Source: Aquimarina atlantica
GTDB lineage: Bacteria > Bacteroidota > Bacteroidia > Flavobacteriales > Flavobacteriaceae
Reading direction: 5' to 3'
Assembly: GCF_000626715.1 (NCBI RefSeq)
Contig: NZ_AQRA01000001.1
Coordinates: forward strand, 558,001-622,000
DNA: 64,000 nucleotides
Positions 46,460-55,645 of this stretch are shown piece by piece. Under the pieces are notes generated by a model. It saw only the letters and a program-made list of their open reading frames with translations, searched no databases and was not told the origin of the DNA. Both the position numbers and the translations under genes were made by a program. Position 1 is the stretch's first letter, and every line of letters starts with the position of its first letter.

Positions 46460-47020
46460 ATGAGAACAACATTTTTGACAACTTTTTTAGTTGTAGTAAC
46501 ACTTACTCTTAATGCACAATCCACCTGGAAACTAGATTTGGGTCATTCATCAATCAACTTTGCGGTTTCACATTTAGTAATATCAGAAACTACAGGGTCT
46601 TTTGATCAATTTGATATTACAGCAACAACAGGAGATAATTTTAATGATCCTAAATTCGATGTTACCATTCAAACAGCAAGTATCAATACAAAAAACTCAC
46701 GAAGAGATGATCATTTAAGAGCCGATGATTTTTTTGGAGCCGAAAAGTATCCCAATATCACATTTAGAAGTTCTTCTTTTGAGAAAACGGGAGAAAAGAC
46801 TTTTGCATTAAAAGGAAACCTTACCATCAAAGGTATTACCAAAGAAGTTTCTTTCACTGGCAAATTAAACGGAATACTCAAAAATGACCGTGGTGAAAAA
46901 GCCGGGTTAAAACTAACAACAACCATCGACCGTACCGTTTTTAATGTAGGAAAACCCGGAAGTGCTTCAATAGGAGAAGAAGTTGAAGTAACTATTAATC
47001 TAGAGATGGCGAAAAGCTAA
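46460..47020 (+). CDS. Periplasmic YceI-family lipid-binding protein
   Basis: 186 residues from the ATG at 46460, which begins a signal peptide (FLVVVTLTLNAQS); a TTG nine bases earlier is in frame. YceI lipocalin-like fold: STWKLDLGHSSINFAVSHL, FRSSSFEKTGEKTFALKGNLTIKGITKEV, and the C-terminal VEVTINLEM. The family binds polyisoprenoid lipids and resembles UbiX/isoprenoid carriers. It follows the TonB receptor and precedes the PepSY gene by 2 bases. Confidence 0.9.
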   Translation: MRTTFLTTFLVVVTLTLNAQSTWKLDLGHSSINFAVSHLVISETTGSFDQFDITATTGDNFNDPKFDVTIQTASINTKNSRRDDHLRADDFFGAEKYPNITFRSSSFEKTGEKTFALKGNLTIKGITKEVSFTGKLNGILKNDRGEKAGLKLTTTIDRTVFNVGKPGSASIGEEVEVTINLEMAKS

Positions 47021-47022
47021 AA

Positions 47023-47580
47023 ATGAATAAAAAAACAAGAACATTATTAAATAGAAACCTACATAGAGATATTGGTTATTTCTATGTGGGTTTAATTATC
47101 GCTTTTTCAGTTTCGGGTATTGCTTTAAATCACAGAACCGATTTTGACCCCCAGGAATATACCGTAAAAACTGAAACCTTTCAAATAGAAATACCTTCTG
47201 ATGATACTCAAATTACAGATGATTTTTTAAAAGAAGTAGCTAAAGAAATTTCAGAAGAAGAATATAAAGGTAATAGAAAAAGAGAAAACACCATACGACT
47301 CTATTTTGAAGATGCTTTTGCTTCTCTTGATTCTAAAACCGGTAAGGGAGAAATTGAATATGTTAAAACTATTCCCGTATTAGGGCAAATGACTATTCTA
47401 CATAAAACTACAAATAAGTGGTGGATATGGTTCTCTGATATTTTTGGTGTGGCCATGCTTATTATTGCGATCACAGGTATGTTTATAGCCAAAGGAAAAA
47501 ACAGCTTTAAAATAAGGGGTTGGTGGCTGGCAACACTGGGACTAATTTTTCCTTTTATATTTTTATTCTTAATTAGATAA
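47023..47580 (+). CDS. PepSY-associated transmembrane protein
   Basis: 185 residues. N-terminal helix with DIGYFYVGLIIAFSVSGIALNH and a short second region (IWFSDIFGVAMLIIAITGMFIA) and a third helix at the C-terminus, as in PepSY_TM proteins. These often accompany TonB receptors for iron or haem and may act as ferric reductases or regulators. Starts 2 bases after YceI and ends 8 bases before the DUF3500 gene: an operon. Confidence 0.85.
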   Translation: MNKKTRTLLNRNLHRDIGYFYVGLIIAFSVSGIALNHRTDFDPQEYTVKTETFQIEIPSDDTQITDDFLKEVAKEISEEEYKGNRKRENTIRLYFEDAFASLDSKTGKGEIEYVKTIPVLGQMTILHKTTNKWWIWFSDIFGVAMLIIAITGMFIAKGKNSFKIRGWWLATLGLIFPFIFLFLIR

Positions 47581-47588
47581 CACTAGTA

Positions 47589-48650
47589 ATGATGAAAAAA
47601 CTAACCATCTTTATAATATTATGCATAATGTTACCTTCTTGCAATAGTGCACAAGAAAATAACAATACTGTAGCAAAAGATGTAACAGTTGTTGAAACGG
47701 TAACCGATGCCAAAACAAGAGTGCTTTTAAGAGCGCAAAGTGCTCTCAAAACTTTTGATGATCAATCAAAAATCCTTCTTTCGTTTGAAAATAATGACAG
47801 AACCAAATGGACTAACCTTCCACTGGGTATTGTACAACGAAAAGGAATTAGTATCGGAGATATGACGAACTCACAACGAATAGCAGTTCATAAGCTGTTA
47901 TCCGAACTCCTTAGTTCTAAAGGGTATTTAAAAACTACTGGGATAATGCATTTGGATAATATTCTGGAAAAGCATTTTAATGTCCCTCATCTTAAATGGA
48001 GTCACAAGCAATATTATTTTACATTTTGGAATACACCTGAAAAAGATACCAATTGGGGATTTAAACTTGAAGGTCATCATCTATCATTAAATTTTACATA
48101 TGCCGATATGAAAATCTCTTCTACACCTCTATTCTTAGGAACAGATCCGGCAGAGGTAAGAGAAACTGAATATGCAGGTTGGAGGGTATTAGGCGAAGAA
48201 GAAGATTTAGGTTTTTTGTTTATAAACAGTCTAAACGAAACTCAAAAAAACAAAGCAGTCTTGAAAGACAAAAGGGTTCCTCGTGATATTCTTACAAATC
48301 CAGATGCTAAGCAACGTCTCACAGCATTCTGGGGAATCAAAGCTTCTGAACTAAATAAAGAACAAAAAACACTCTTAAAAATTATTATAGAAGAATACGT
48401 TCATAACCTAGAACATAGTTTAGCTCATAGAGAGATCGAAATAATTGATAACGCAGGTTTTAACAATATTCATTTTGCATGGATTGGAAAAACACAAAGA
48501 AGTGACAATTATTACTATTTAATTCATGGACCAACATTTATCATAGAATTTGATAATAGTCAAAACCATATTCATTCTATTTTTAGAAGTAAAACTAATG
48601 ACTTTGGAAAAGATATCTTAAAAGATCACTTAAAGAATAATCCACACTAA
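47589..48650 (+). CDS. DUF3500-family lipoprotein/secreted protein
   Basis: 353 residues. Signal with lipobox CIMLPSCNSAQ (Cys18). DUF3500 features follow: WTNLPLGIVQRKGISIGDM, YYFTFWNTPEKDTNWGFKLEGHHLSLNF, GWRVLGEEEDLG, HIHSIFR near the end. The domain's role is unknown; the conserved His-rich pattern (EGHHLSLN) suggests a metal or cofactor. Last gene of the TonB-receptor operon. Confidence 0.85.
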   Translation: MMKKLTIFIILCIMLPSCNSAQENNNTVAKDVTVVETVTDAKTRVLLRAQSALKTFDDQSKILLSFENNDRTKWTNLPLGIVQRKGISIGDMTNSQRIAVHKLLSELLSSKGYLKTTGIMHLDNILEKHFNVPHLKWSHKQYYFTFWNTPEKDTNWGFKLEGHHLSLNFTYADMKISSTPLFLGTDPAEVRETEYAGWRVLGEEEDLGFLFINSLNETQKNKAVLKDKRVPRDILTNPDAKQRLTAFWGIKASELNKEQKTLLKIIIEEYVHNLEHSLAHREIEIIDNAGFNNIHFAWIGKTQRSDNYYYLIHGPTFIIEFDNSQNHIHSIFRSKTNDFGKDILKDHLKNNPH

Positions 48651-48693
48651 AAAGTAAGTACTAATAATTATAGATATATTGTTTTGTAAGAAA

Positions 48694-50727
48694 TTAACTT
48701 TCAATTTTTTCCAAGTGGTCTTTAGAATCAAAAGAGATAATAAATTTGGTTCCGATACCTAATTCACTCTCACAGTGAATTTCACCATCCATCGATTCGA
48801 TATATTTTTTTACGATAGATAATCCCAATCCAATAGATGCCTCTCCTTCTGTAGGTTGTGCACTTAATCTCTGAAACCTACCAAATAGTTTTTTTTGATC
48901 CTCTTTGCTAATGCCTGGCCCTTGATCTTCTACCACAACATATGTTCTTGCATCCTGAGATTTTACATGTAATATAACTTCACTTCCTCTTTCAGAAAAC
49001 TTGACGGCATTAGAAACCAGATTTTCTAAGACCTGGATCATATAGTTTTTGTCTACTTCTACAAAGTGATCCCCAGGTTGTGATGTAGTGATCATTTTAA
49101 TTTCTTTATCTTCGGCGGTAAGGCGAAAACACCTTACCACATAGTTCACTAATTCTACCAAATCAATAATTTGATTCTTTAATTTAACTCGATTTGTTTC
49201 TAAAGCATGTATGTTTAAAATACGACCAATCATCTGTGAGAGGCGATCTGCCGAGTTATCAATTTCGGTTAAATAAGATACCTGATCTTTAGTCAAGTCT
49301 AAGGAGGTAACATCAATTAGTTGTATTAATAATCGTATATGACTTAACGGAGTTCTAAGATCATGAGCAACTATATTAACCAACATATCCTTTTCTTTGT
49401 TCAGATTCACTAGTTCTTCATTTCGAATAGCGACCTCGGCTGTTCGTTCTTTAACCTTCTTTTCAAGTATTACATTTTGCTCCTGAATTAGTCTTTCATT
49501 TTCTTTGGCTGCCAACAGTGCTTCTAATTGTGCATCTTCTTTTTGTTTTTTGTACATATTAATTCGATCACCTAATGCAAATGAAAGCAGCAAAACTTCT
49601 AAAGCCGAACCAATCTGCATCGCATTTAAATATGTCATCACAAAAGTTAGATTTAAAGACTCGAGAATGGCAAAACAAATACCAATAATAAGAGCTCCCC
49701 AGGCTAATAAATAATATTTGGCCGGGCGATATCCTTTTAATTTAAATCGAATACCTAAGATAAGAAAGTACGATGCCATGATTAACAGTCCTCCTTGAGA
49801 TAATTTTAAGCCTTCTATTTTAAAACCTAGTAACACAAGAGCACATATCAAAATACCAATAATAAGAAATACCATAGATCCTTTGTGCATCATAGAACCT
49901 GATTCTTTGGTATTTAAAAATTTTTGGGTAAATAAAGTGGCAGTAATCATAGTCAAGCCAGAACTAACAACTACAATTTGATTAATGAAAGGGGTATTAG
50001 GCCAAAAATATTCGAAGAAATACCCGAACACCGAGGCCATAAACCAGGTAATACTAAATACATAAGCGATGTAATAGAGATATATTTTCTCTCTGGTCGA
50101 AAAATACAAAAAGAGGTTATATAGGAAAATCAAGAGCATAAACCCAAAATAGATTCCTTGAAGAAAATCTAAATCATGCTCATAGTTTAAAAAATTGGGA
50201 AGTGTTCCCACACGAAGTGGGAAAAATAAAGGTTGATCACTCTTTACTCTAAGGTAAAAAGTTCGTGTGTTATTTACATCAAAATCAAGAGCAAAAAGAT
50301 AATTACCTACTTCAATTTCCCTTGTATTAAAAGGTAAGTCGTCACCAGTATGCCTGGTAGAAATGAGTTGGTTTTTGTCATCAAACTCATAAAGTGATAT
50401 AGAATCAATAAAAGCCGAACCAACATTTAGATAAAAATCACCAGGTATGGTCTTGGTAATTCTAAATTTTAGCCAGTAAGCAGAGGCCGTACTAGAGAAA
50501 TTTATAGTTTCCTGAGTGTACTCTTTATACTTAGTTTCAAGAGTACTATTTATGATTTCTTCAATAGATAATTTGAGGGAAGTATCCTCTAGATAATAAG
50601 TTTGCTTTCCAATATCATGTAATTCTGTTGAATCATCCAGAAGGATAGTAGTTTGACTAAATGAATTAAGCGGAGACAATAATATAATCAATAAAAGACC
50701 AAAATAGTATTTAAAATATGTTGTCAT
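48694..50727 (-). CDS. 7TMR-DISM sensor histidine kinase
   Basis: 677 residues. Signal peptide, extracellular 7TMR-DISMED2 domain about 28-165, seven membrane helices about 190-392 (7TM-DISM), coiled-coil about 395-445, HisKA with NIVAHDLRTPLSHI (phospho-His455), HATPase with LVSNAVKFSE, EDQGPGIS and GLGLSIVKK. It has no receiver and no partner regulator beside it, so it is an orphan kinase. The extracellular domain probably binds a carbohydrate or small ligand. Convergent with DUF3500. Confidence 0.9.
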   Translation of the reverse strand: MTTYFKYYFGLLLIILLSPLNSFSQTTILLDDSTELHDIGKQTYYLEDTSLKLSIEEIINSTLETKYKEYTQETINFSSTASAYWLKFRITKTIPGDFYLNVGSAFIDSISLYEFDDKNQLISTRHTGDDLPFNTREIEVGNYLFALDFDVNNTRTFYLRVKSDQPLFFPLRVGTLPNFLNYEHDLDFLQGIYFGFMLLIFLYNLFLYFSTREKIYLYYIAYVFSITWFMASVFGYFFEYFWPNTPFINQIVVVSSGLTMITATLFTQKFLNTKESGSMMHKGSMVFLIIGILICALVLLGFKIEGLKLSQGGLLIMASYFLILGIRFKLKGYRPAKYYLLAWGALIIGICFAILESLNLTFVMTYLNAMQIGSALEVLLLSFALGDRINMYKKQKEDAQLEALLAAKENERLIQEQNVILEKKVKERTAEVAIRNEELVNLNKEKDMLVNIVAHDLRTPLSHIRLLIQLIDVTSLDLTKDQVSYLTEIDNSADRLSQMIGRILNIHALETNRVKLKNQIIDLVELVNYVVRCFRLTAEDKEIKMITTSQPGDHFVEVDKNYMIQVLENLVSNAVKFSERGSEVILHVKSQDARTYVVVEDQGPGISKEDQKKLFGRFQRLSAQPTEGEASIGLGLSIVKKYIESMDGEIHCESELGIGTKFIISFDSKDHLEKIES

Positions 50728-50865
50728 TCTTAATAATTAATAGTTTGAGAAATCATTTTTTTATCCGACCAGGAAATTTAATACATTATACTACTGAATT
50801 TCCTTAAATATCTATTGTATATAATATTTTTACTTGTAAGTTTATAAACCTTTTCTCATAAATAT

Positions 50866-51726
50866 ATGAACAAACTCGAAATACTTAAGGAAAAAGCCAA
50901 AGGAATTGTACTTCATGCCTCTGACAACCCGAAGAATCGCTATAAATTACGTTACGAATTCTACCAAAAATACGGAGAACCTTTCATTAAAGGAAAAGAA
51001 GGGCTGGGAAATTCTGAATTAGCATTCATGGACTGGGAAATAAAAAGAGGAGTACTTAATTCTATAAATGCGCAACATCCTGGTAGTCTATGGTGGAGAT
51101 CAGTAAACAGTCATTTTTTGTATTTAGGGACACTTGCCCAATTGATCTATGAGTCTGGCGAGACGTTTCTAGATCTACCTGTGCCTGTTAATTTTTGGTT
51201 GAAATATATCAATACACCCAATGAACGCTCCTGGTATCGTGCTCATAACTCTAGTATCATTGCTGGATATCAAGTGGCTGATGCGTTAGCATTTAAAGAA
51301 AATATTTATGAGCAATATTTTATAAATATCGTGCTTTATCGTGTATTGTATGCTCAGTCGATGGTTGAAGGTGTGAGTTTCGGGGTTTTAGGCAAAATAT
51401 TTGGTAATCCACGAGGCGCTGCAGTTTCTATACTAACAGATATCGAAGCTTTTTATCCAAGTCACTATCCATTATCGAAAGAAGACATTAAGTATGTTAC
51501 GCATCATGCACATAATCTAAATGGGTTGATTGAGGATATTTTCGACAAGCTTTTTATCATACCACATTTAGATGAGTTATATACCGAAGCTGCCAAATGG
51601 AATAGCTCTCCTGTAGTATTAGAGTACATCAAAAATAATAAACCACTCTATCCGATTAGTGATAGTGAATTTAGTTCAGCACATTTCAATACAAAATTAA
51701 CAACCAAAAAAATCCATACTCTTTAA
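50866..51726 (+). CDS. Protein of unknown function, partner of FAD oxidoreductase
   Basis: 286 residues. No signal peptide. Mostly helical, with conserved-looking Trp/His/Arg sites: HPGSLWWRSVNSHFLYLGTL, ERSWYRAHNSSIIAGYQVADAL, THHAHNLNGLIEDIFDKL. I do not recognise the family. It precedes the FAD-dependent oxidoreductase by 13 bases on the same strand, so the two are cotranscribed; a modification enzyme, carrier or oxygenase-like role in the same small-molecule pathway is an inference only. Confidence 0.55.
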   Translation: MNKLEILKEKAKGIVLHASDNPKNRYKLRYEFYQKYGEPFIKGKEGLGNSELAFMDWEIKRGVLNSINAQHPGSLWWRSVNSHFLYLGTLAQLIYESGETFLDLPVPVNFWLKYINTPNERSWYRAHNSSIIAGYQVADALAFKENIYEQYFINIVLYRVLYAQSMVEGVSFGVLGKIFGNPRGAAVSILTDIEAFYPSHYPLSKEDIKYVTHHAHNLNGLIEDIFDKLFIIPHLDELYTEAAKWNSSPVVLEYIKNNKPLYPISDSEFSSAHFNTKLTTKKIHTL

Positions 51727-51739
51727 AATTAATAAACCA

Positions 51740-53974
51740 ATGCAAAACTCAGAAAACAAAAAGAAAATAGCCATATTAGGTAGTGGTATGTCATCACTAA
51801 CAGCCGCTTATGAACTTAGCTCATATAAAAACTGGCAAGATCATTATGATATTACCATTTATCAAATGGGTTGGAGACTAGGAGGCAAAACCGCTACGGG
51901 TAGAGGTCCAAACGAAAGGATTCAAGAGCATGGTATTCATATTGCTCAGGGATGGTACGAAAATGCTTTTAGATTGATACAGGACTCTTACAAAGAATGT
52001 GAGCAACATAATCTAATGCCGGATAGCCCCTTTAAATCCTGGGAAGAAGCTTTTGATCGGGAAGATACTACCCTACTCACCCACTTTGATCCTAAAACAA
52101 ATCAATGGATCAAAAAAAATATCATTTTTCCATCTAATGAGTATATACCCGGCCAGGGTGGTCCTTTACCTTTTTCGGCCATTATTCACAAAGCAATAGG
52201 TCTAGTCGCCGAAATTTTGTTTGGCACAGATCCTAACAAGGATAATCTGGTAAACATGGCGTCTGAATCTGCTAAGGAAATCAAACCACCAGAACATCAT
52301 CCACTTTGGGCAAATTTTAAAGCTAAATTTGAAGCATTTGTAAAAGATAAACTCTTTAAGCATGAAGGTGAAAAACTATTGAATTACGTATCAGAATTGG
52401 TTCAGAACCTGACCAGTGGGGATCATGATCATGCACAACGAAAAGAGCATCATTCTATGATTAAAGAACTACTCGGCTTACTTTCTAAATGGGTAACTAA
52501 GCTTATTGATTCTATAGCCGATCACAATGAATATTTCTATTGGTTAGCCGTATTTGTAGAATTTGGTTTGGTTAATATGAAAGGGACATTTGAAGATGTA
52601 TATGATCCAGAAACTCATGAGTTGGATTATGAACGTATTAACGATTTAGATTACCGAGAATGGCTTAAAAACCATGGAGCAAGTGAACGTTTGTTGAGTT
52701 CTGCAATGGTAAGATTTCTTTATACAGGAACCTTTCACAACCTTACAGGATCTAATCACCAGGGTAGTTTGGCAGCCGGAGTTGGATTGCATTTCTTAAC
52801 AAATTCTGCAGGATATAAAGGATCGTTTGTCTGGAAATTCAAAGCAGGAACTGCAGATACTATGATTACTCCAATTTATTTGGTCCTTAAAAACAGAGGT
52901 GTAAAATTTAAATTCTTTCATAAGGTAGAACAAGTACATTATTCTAATTCTGGAGAAATAGAAAAAATATCTATGGCCGAGCAGGTTACCTTAAAAAATG
53001 GGACCTACACTCCTACTTATAAATTCAAAAACCTGGATGTATGGCCGGGCGAGCCACTCTATGACCAAATAGAAGATCGACAGGCCAAAGCACTTAAAGA
53101 AGGTAAATATGATCTTGAAGAAGCCTGGTGTGGTTGGGAGAATGTTGGTAAAATATCTTTAGAAAAAGGTAAAGATTTTGATGACGTGATTTTGGGTATC
53201 CCCATTGATGTTTTAGGTGGTGATGAAGGGATCTGTAAAGAAATTATTGATAATAATGAGGCATGGAAAAATATGTACAATCATGTTAAAAGTATCCCTA
53301 CCATGTCTATGCAATTATGGATCAAACCCACATTAAAGGAATTAGGTATGAATTTGCCCGATTGGGGTTTTCCTGAGGGATCATTACCTAACCTGGTTAC
53401 GTATGCCGATCCTCAATATTCATTTATAGATATGTCGCAGGTGATGCCATATGAAGATTGGAAAGATGATGAACCCGGGGTACTGATATATTATACAGGA
53501 TCGTTTCTAGATCCAGAAGTAATACCTCCATACTCAGATCATAGGTATCCTCATGAGCAATTAGAACGTATTATGCGTGTTTCAGAACAATGGTTAAAAG
53601 ATAAAATGGGATGGTTTTTTCCGAATGCAACTACACTTGAGTATCCAGAAGGAATGAAATTAGATGTAATTCACGATTTCTCGAAAAACGCCAAAACTGA
53701 TTATAGTAGGTTAAAAACGCAGTTTTTTCGTGCCAATGTAAACCCAACAGATAGATACACATTGTCACTTCCCGGTTCTAATAAATATCGCCTTAAAGCT
53801 AATGAATCTGGTTTCGATAATCTTATCCTTACAGGAGACTGGATCAATTTTGGTGTTAATGTAGGATATTATGAAGGCGCTATCGTTGCAGGTCTTCAAG
53901 CGGGTCAGGCAATTAGAGATAAACTTGAATTGCCTAGTGAAACAGAAATTTTTTCTGGAGTGAAATTGAAATAG
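51740..53974 (+). CDS. FAD-dependent oxidoreductase, amine oxidase/phytoene dehydrogenase-like
   Basis: 744 residues. N-terminal dinucleotide-binding motif AILGSGMSSLTAAYEL (11-26) and the following YQMGWRLGGKTATGRG typical of amine-oxidase/desaturase FAD proteins. The C-terminal FAD motif is LILTGDWINFGVNVGYYEGAI, which closes the isoalloxazine site. The long middle (about 150-270) is an insertion rich in His and Lys. Much longer than typical 450-500-residue members. Cytoplasmic. With the unknown partner at 50866 it forms a two-gene operon that ends in a strong terminator. Substrate unknown; a hydrophobic polyene or amine is plausible. Confidence 0.8.
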   Translation: MQNSENKKKIAILGSGMSSLTAAYELSSYKNWQDHYDITIYQMGWRLGGKTATGRGPNERIQEHGIHIAQGWYENAFRLIQDSYKECEQHNLMPDSPFKSWEEAFDREDTTLLTHFDPKTNQWIKKNIIFPSNEYIPGQGGPLPFSAIIHKAIGLVAEILFGTDPNKDNLVNMASESAKEIKPPEHHPLWANFKAKFEAFVKDKLFKHEGEKLLNYVSELVQNLTSGDHDHAQRKEHHSMIKELLGLLSKWVTKLIDSIADHNEYFYWLAVFVEFGLVNMKGTFEDVYDPETHELDYERINDLDYREWLKNHGASERLLSSAMVRFLYTGTFHNLTGSNHQGSLAAGVGLHFLTNSAGYKGSFVWKFKAGTADTMITPIYLVLKNRGVKFKFFHKVEQVHYSNSGEIEKISMAEQVTLKNGTYTPTYKFKNLDVWPGEPLYDQIEDRQAKALKEGKYDLEEAWCGWENVGKISLEKGKDFDDVILGIPIDVLGGDEGICKEIIDNNEAWKNMYNHVKSIPTMSMQLWIKPTLKELGMNLPDWGFPEGSLPNLVTYADPQYSFIDMSQVMPYEDWKDDEPGVLIYYTGSFLDPEVIPPYSDHRYPHEQLERIMRVSEQWLKDKMGWFFPNATTLEYPEGMKLDVIHDFSKNAKTDYSRLKTQFFRANVNPTDRYTLSLPGSNKYRLKANESGFDNLILTGDWINFGVNVGYYEGAIVAGLQAGQAIRDKLELPSETEIFSGVKLK

Positions 53975-53997
53975 TAAAACGAAATACTTTCACAACA

Positions 53998-54036
53998 CAA
54001 AAAGGTCGATTACAACTTGTAATCGACCTTTTTTAT
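53998..54036. terminator. Strong bidirectional terminator
   Basis: The stem AAAAGGTCGATTACAA / TTGTAATCGACCTTTT is perfect, with T after it on the plus strand and A-run before it. It separates convergent genes (stop 53974 and stop 54071). Confidence 0.88.
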
Positions 54037-54070
54037 GATTGTTTGTTATTGAATTATTTTACATAGATCT

Positions 54071-55399
54071 TCAGTTTTCATCTTTTGTATAAGTGTCGGA
54101 TCTACCATAAACATTCTTTGTCATTAATGCTTCAACCTTATTATTTGTTCTTAAGAATAATATCCTTACATCTGTAAGTTCACCATATTGAAAGGTTGAA
54201 TTATCAATTGGAGTTAACTTAACCTTTGAATCGGGTGCATCACTTTGGTAATATAACACTCCGTTTTCTAAACTAATAATTAGACTTTCATATGTACCTA
54301 CATAACTTTTTAAAGAGGATAACGAAACATTTACTGGAGTCTGGGTAGCTTTTAAAGTACCAATATGCCAATCATAATAATCATTTCTAATATCATCTGT
54401 ATTAACTTTTTTTAATGAGTCTAAAGCTTTTAATCGAGCAGATATTAGTGCTTCCTTTTCAGAAGTTTTTATATGGGGAATAACCCCTATTCCTTCCCAG
54501 TTTGAATTGGTAATTGGGTTTATTGCTCGCCCTGTAGAGGTCCAAACTTTAAACTTGTTTGATACTCTAAATGATTCACCCGGATGCGCTCCTCCACCCG
54601 AAGTTTCACCAATAATCACAGCACGTTTTAAATGTTTTAAATTATACGAAAACTCTTCAGCTGCAGAAAATGTACTACTACTAGTTAGTATATATAACTG
54701 TACATCTGGTAATCTTTTCCCTGGAACATATGGTAAGGTCCAAAATTGTTCACTTGTTTCATCTATTCTATTATAGAACGTATTTAAATGAATCGGGTCA
54801 CCCTTAAAAAAATAACTCGATAACAACTGAACCATCTGTGGATACCCCCCTCCATTATTTCTTAGGTCAAAAATTATAGCATCTGTATTACTCAAAAAAT
54901 TCATTGTAGCAATTACAGTTTCACTGGCATATTCTGGATCTCGAAAACCTCTAAAATTTATATATCCAATATTTCCATCGAGTATTTTAACTTCTTTAAA
55001 CGTAAAATTATCCCTCTTCTCCATTTCTCTCATTTTTTCAAGAAACTTCTCTCTGTCTTCAGCACTCATTTCCGTAGATTCTCTTCCATGACTTTCAGGA
55101 TTATAAAAAACTCTTAAATGTTTATCATGATTTATAGACTGTATGTCTTTAGTAAGTTTTTTTGCCAGTTCTTTTGGATTACTTAAATTCTTATAATAAC
55201 CTTTTTTTAAGTTGCTATTAATCAATTCGGTGATTTCATTGGCAATTTCTGGAAACACATATTTTTCCATTATTACTTTTCCAACTGCATGGATGGTTTC
55301 TTTAATTTCTTTTGTTGTTAATTCTTCAGTATTGTTTTGAGAATAACCTAATATAAATGCAAAAAGAAAAAAGAAGATAAATGCTTTGTATTTCTTCAT
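54071..55399 (-). CDS. Secreted S41-family peptidase
   Basis: 442 residues from the ATG at 55399, which begins a signal peptide (MKKYKAFIFFFLFAFILGYSQ); an upstream in-frame ATG would add 17 residues. S41 core: FDLRNNGGGYPQMVQLLSS, then LTSSSTFSAAEEFSYNLKHL with the likely nucleophile serine in STFSAAE, and GETSGGGAHPG, PITNSNWEGIGVIP. The N-terminal part has the tail-specific-protease helical domain. Serine peptidase acting outside the cytoplasm. Divergent from kinase 8; a target of pair 8 is plausible because the repeats at 55483-55532 lie between them. Confidence 0.87.
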   Translation of the reverse strand: MKKYKAFIFFFLFAFILGYSQNNTEELTTKEIKETIHAVGKVIMEKYVFPEIANEITELINSNLKKGYYKNLSNPKELAKKLTKDIQSINHDKHLRVFYNPESHGRESTEMSAEDREKFLEKMREMEKRDNFTFKEVKILDGNIGYINFRGFRDPEYASETVIATMNFLSNTDAIIFDLRNNGGGYPQMVQLLSSYFFKGDPIHLNTFYNRIDETSEQFWTLPYVPGKRLPDVQLYILTSSSTFSAAEEFSYNLKHLKRAVIIGETSGGGAHPGESFRVSNKFKVWTSTGRAINPITNSNWEGIGVIPHIKTSEKEALISARLKALDSLKKVNTDDIRNDYYDWHIGTLKATQTPVNVSLSSLKSYVGTYESLIISLENGVLYYQSDAPDSKVKLTPIDNSTFQYGELTDVRILFLRTNNKVEALMTKNVYGRSDTYTKDEN

Positions 55400-55482
55400 T
55401 TTTAAATCGTATTCTAAAGCATAATAAAGCTTTAAGTTTCTATACCACAAAAATGAATCTGGTAATTTATGTTTTAAAATTA

Positions 55483-55532
55483 TATAGATAAACCAGAACT
55501 TTTAATAGACGTTTTATAGGATTTTGTCTATT
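55483..55532. promoter_or_regulatory. LytTR-like repeats TAGAC/TAGAT, 21-bp period, plus inverted copy
   Basis: On the minus strand AACGTCTAT (55505-55513) and TTTATCTAT (55484-55492) are 21 bases apart. The first differs from the LytTR consensus at one base. A further GTCTATT stands at 55526-55532 in the opposite orientation. The words and spacing match the site upstream of pair 6. Location: between the S41 peptidase (start 55399) and kinase 8 (start 55646). Confidence 0.55.
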
Positions 55533-55645
55533 TAGAAAACCCTTCTTTTCAAGTTTATCTACAGTTACTCTACTTTTATATATAGATAGCTTCTAAACAG
55601 CTCTTTTTTAGATAAGGGAGTGATAATTTTACTATATTTCCCTCC

